The notes beneath the pieces are model-generated. The model did not search any database. It was not told the origin of the DNA and was given only the letters and a program-made list of their open reading frames with translations. DNA of 64,000 bases from Bacteroides faecalis (GTDB lineage Bacteria > Bacteroidota > Bacteroidia > Bacteroidales > Bacteroidaceae): contig NZ_BHWB01000004.1 of NCBI RefSeq assembly GCF_003865075.1, forward strand, positions 310,001-374,000, in the 5' to 3' direction. The position numbers were made by a program, and so were the translations under genes. Numbering within the stretch: the stretch's first letter is position 1; every line of letters starts with the position of its first letter. Of this stretch, positions 63,974 to 64,000 are shown one piece after another.

Positions 63974-64000
63974 TACTTCAGATAAAATTCCTTAGGTTAT

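Overview
The window looks like a Bacteroides-type genome (Bacteroides or Phocaeicola). Promoters of the Bacteroides TTTG / TAnnTTTG kind recur, and it carries NigD-like lipoproteins, 3-keto-glycoside genes and a CTnDOT-family conjugative transposon (CTn) with tet(Q). The first 26 kb is AT-rich chromosome; the rest is the CTn, which runs off the right edge.

Chromosome, 1 to about 26.06 kb. It opens with the 3' end of a uridine kinase gene followed by an MltF-like lytic transglycosylase. A sodium:solute symporter follows with a 43-residue partner gene, then a nitroreductase lipoprotein, a short MetH, SmpB, a Yip1-like protein, a NigD-like lipoprotein, a DUF4375 protein and a small membrane protein. 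A NifU-like scaffold and a GGGtGRT protein form a two-gene operon. From 12.2 to 15.5 kb lies a decayed island: a frameshifted tyrosine recombinase, a MarR-GNAT fusion with its own promoter and operator, a cupin, and a broken RteC relative. A Listeria-Bacteroides-repeat lipoprotein, a membrane-anchored AraC regulator, a small HTH protein and a DUF1622 protein follow. From 19.8 to 25.2 kb a minus-strand operon carries two Gfo/Idh/MocA oxidoreductases, two tandem DUF1080 hydrolases and a sugar-phosphate isomerase-like protein. This is the gene set of the 3-keto pathway of glycoside breakdown. One DUF1080 copy has the signal peptide of the neighbouring isomerase.

CTn, about 26.06 kb onward. The end lies at a GTATATTTGC site that matches the CTnDOT core GTAnnTTTGC, just upstream of an FKBP-type isomerase gene. 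About 1 kb of hairpin-rich DNA is followed by an accessory block (PcfK, PcfJ, DUF3873 and small proteins, plus strand). The tra operon (traA to traQ plus a lysozyme, minus strand) runs from 47.0 down to 30.9 kb. traI is split by a complete group II intron (38180..40662) whose predicted excision restores the reading frame exactly. A 0.7 kb gap between traA and mobA probably holds oriT, and mobA, mobB (relaxase) and mobC (coupling protein) read to the right. Cargo between mobC and rteC is AT-rich: a KAP P-loop NTPase that appears to be one roughly 1084-residue gene broken by a single-base frameshift, and an AAA_14/DUF4143 ATPase. The tetracycline-response module follows on the minus strand: tetQ, rteA and rteB with overlapping ends, a structured leader or terminator, a small reductase-like gene and rteC. 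tetQ has a three-codon leader peptide and a hairpin that covers its Shine-Dalgarno, as expected for translational attenuation.

How it works together: from what is known of CTnDOT, tetracycline relieves attenuation at tetQ. RteA and RteB then rise, RteB activates rteC, and RteC switches on excision genes, which here would lie beyond the right edge. The excised circle is nicked by MobA/MobB and exported by MobC and the Tra channel. Gene calls are by eye from motifs; no database search was possible.
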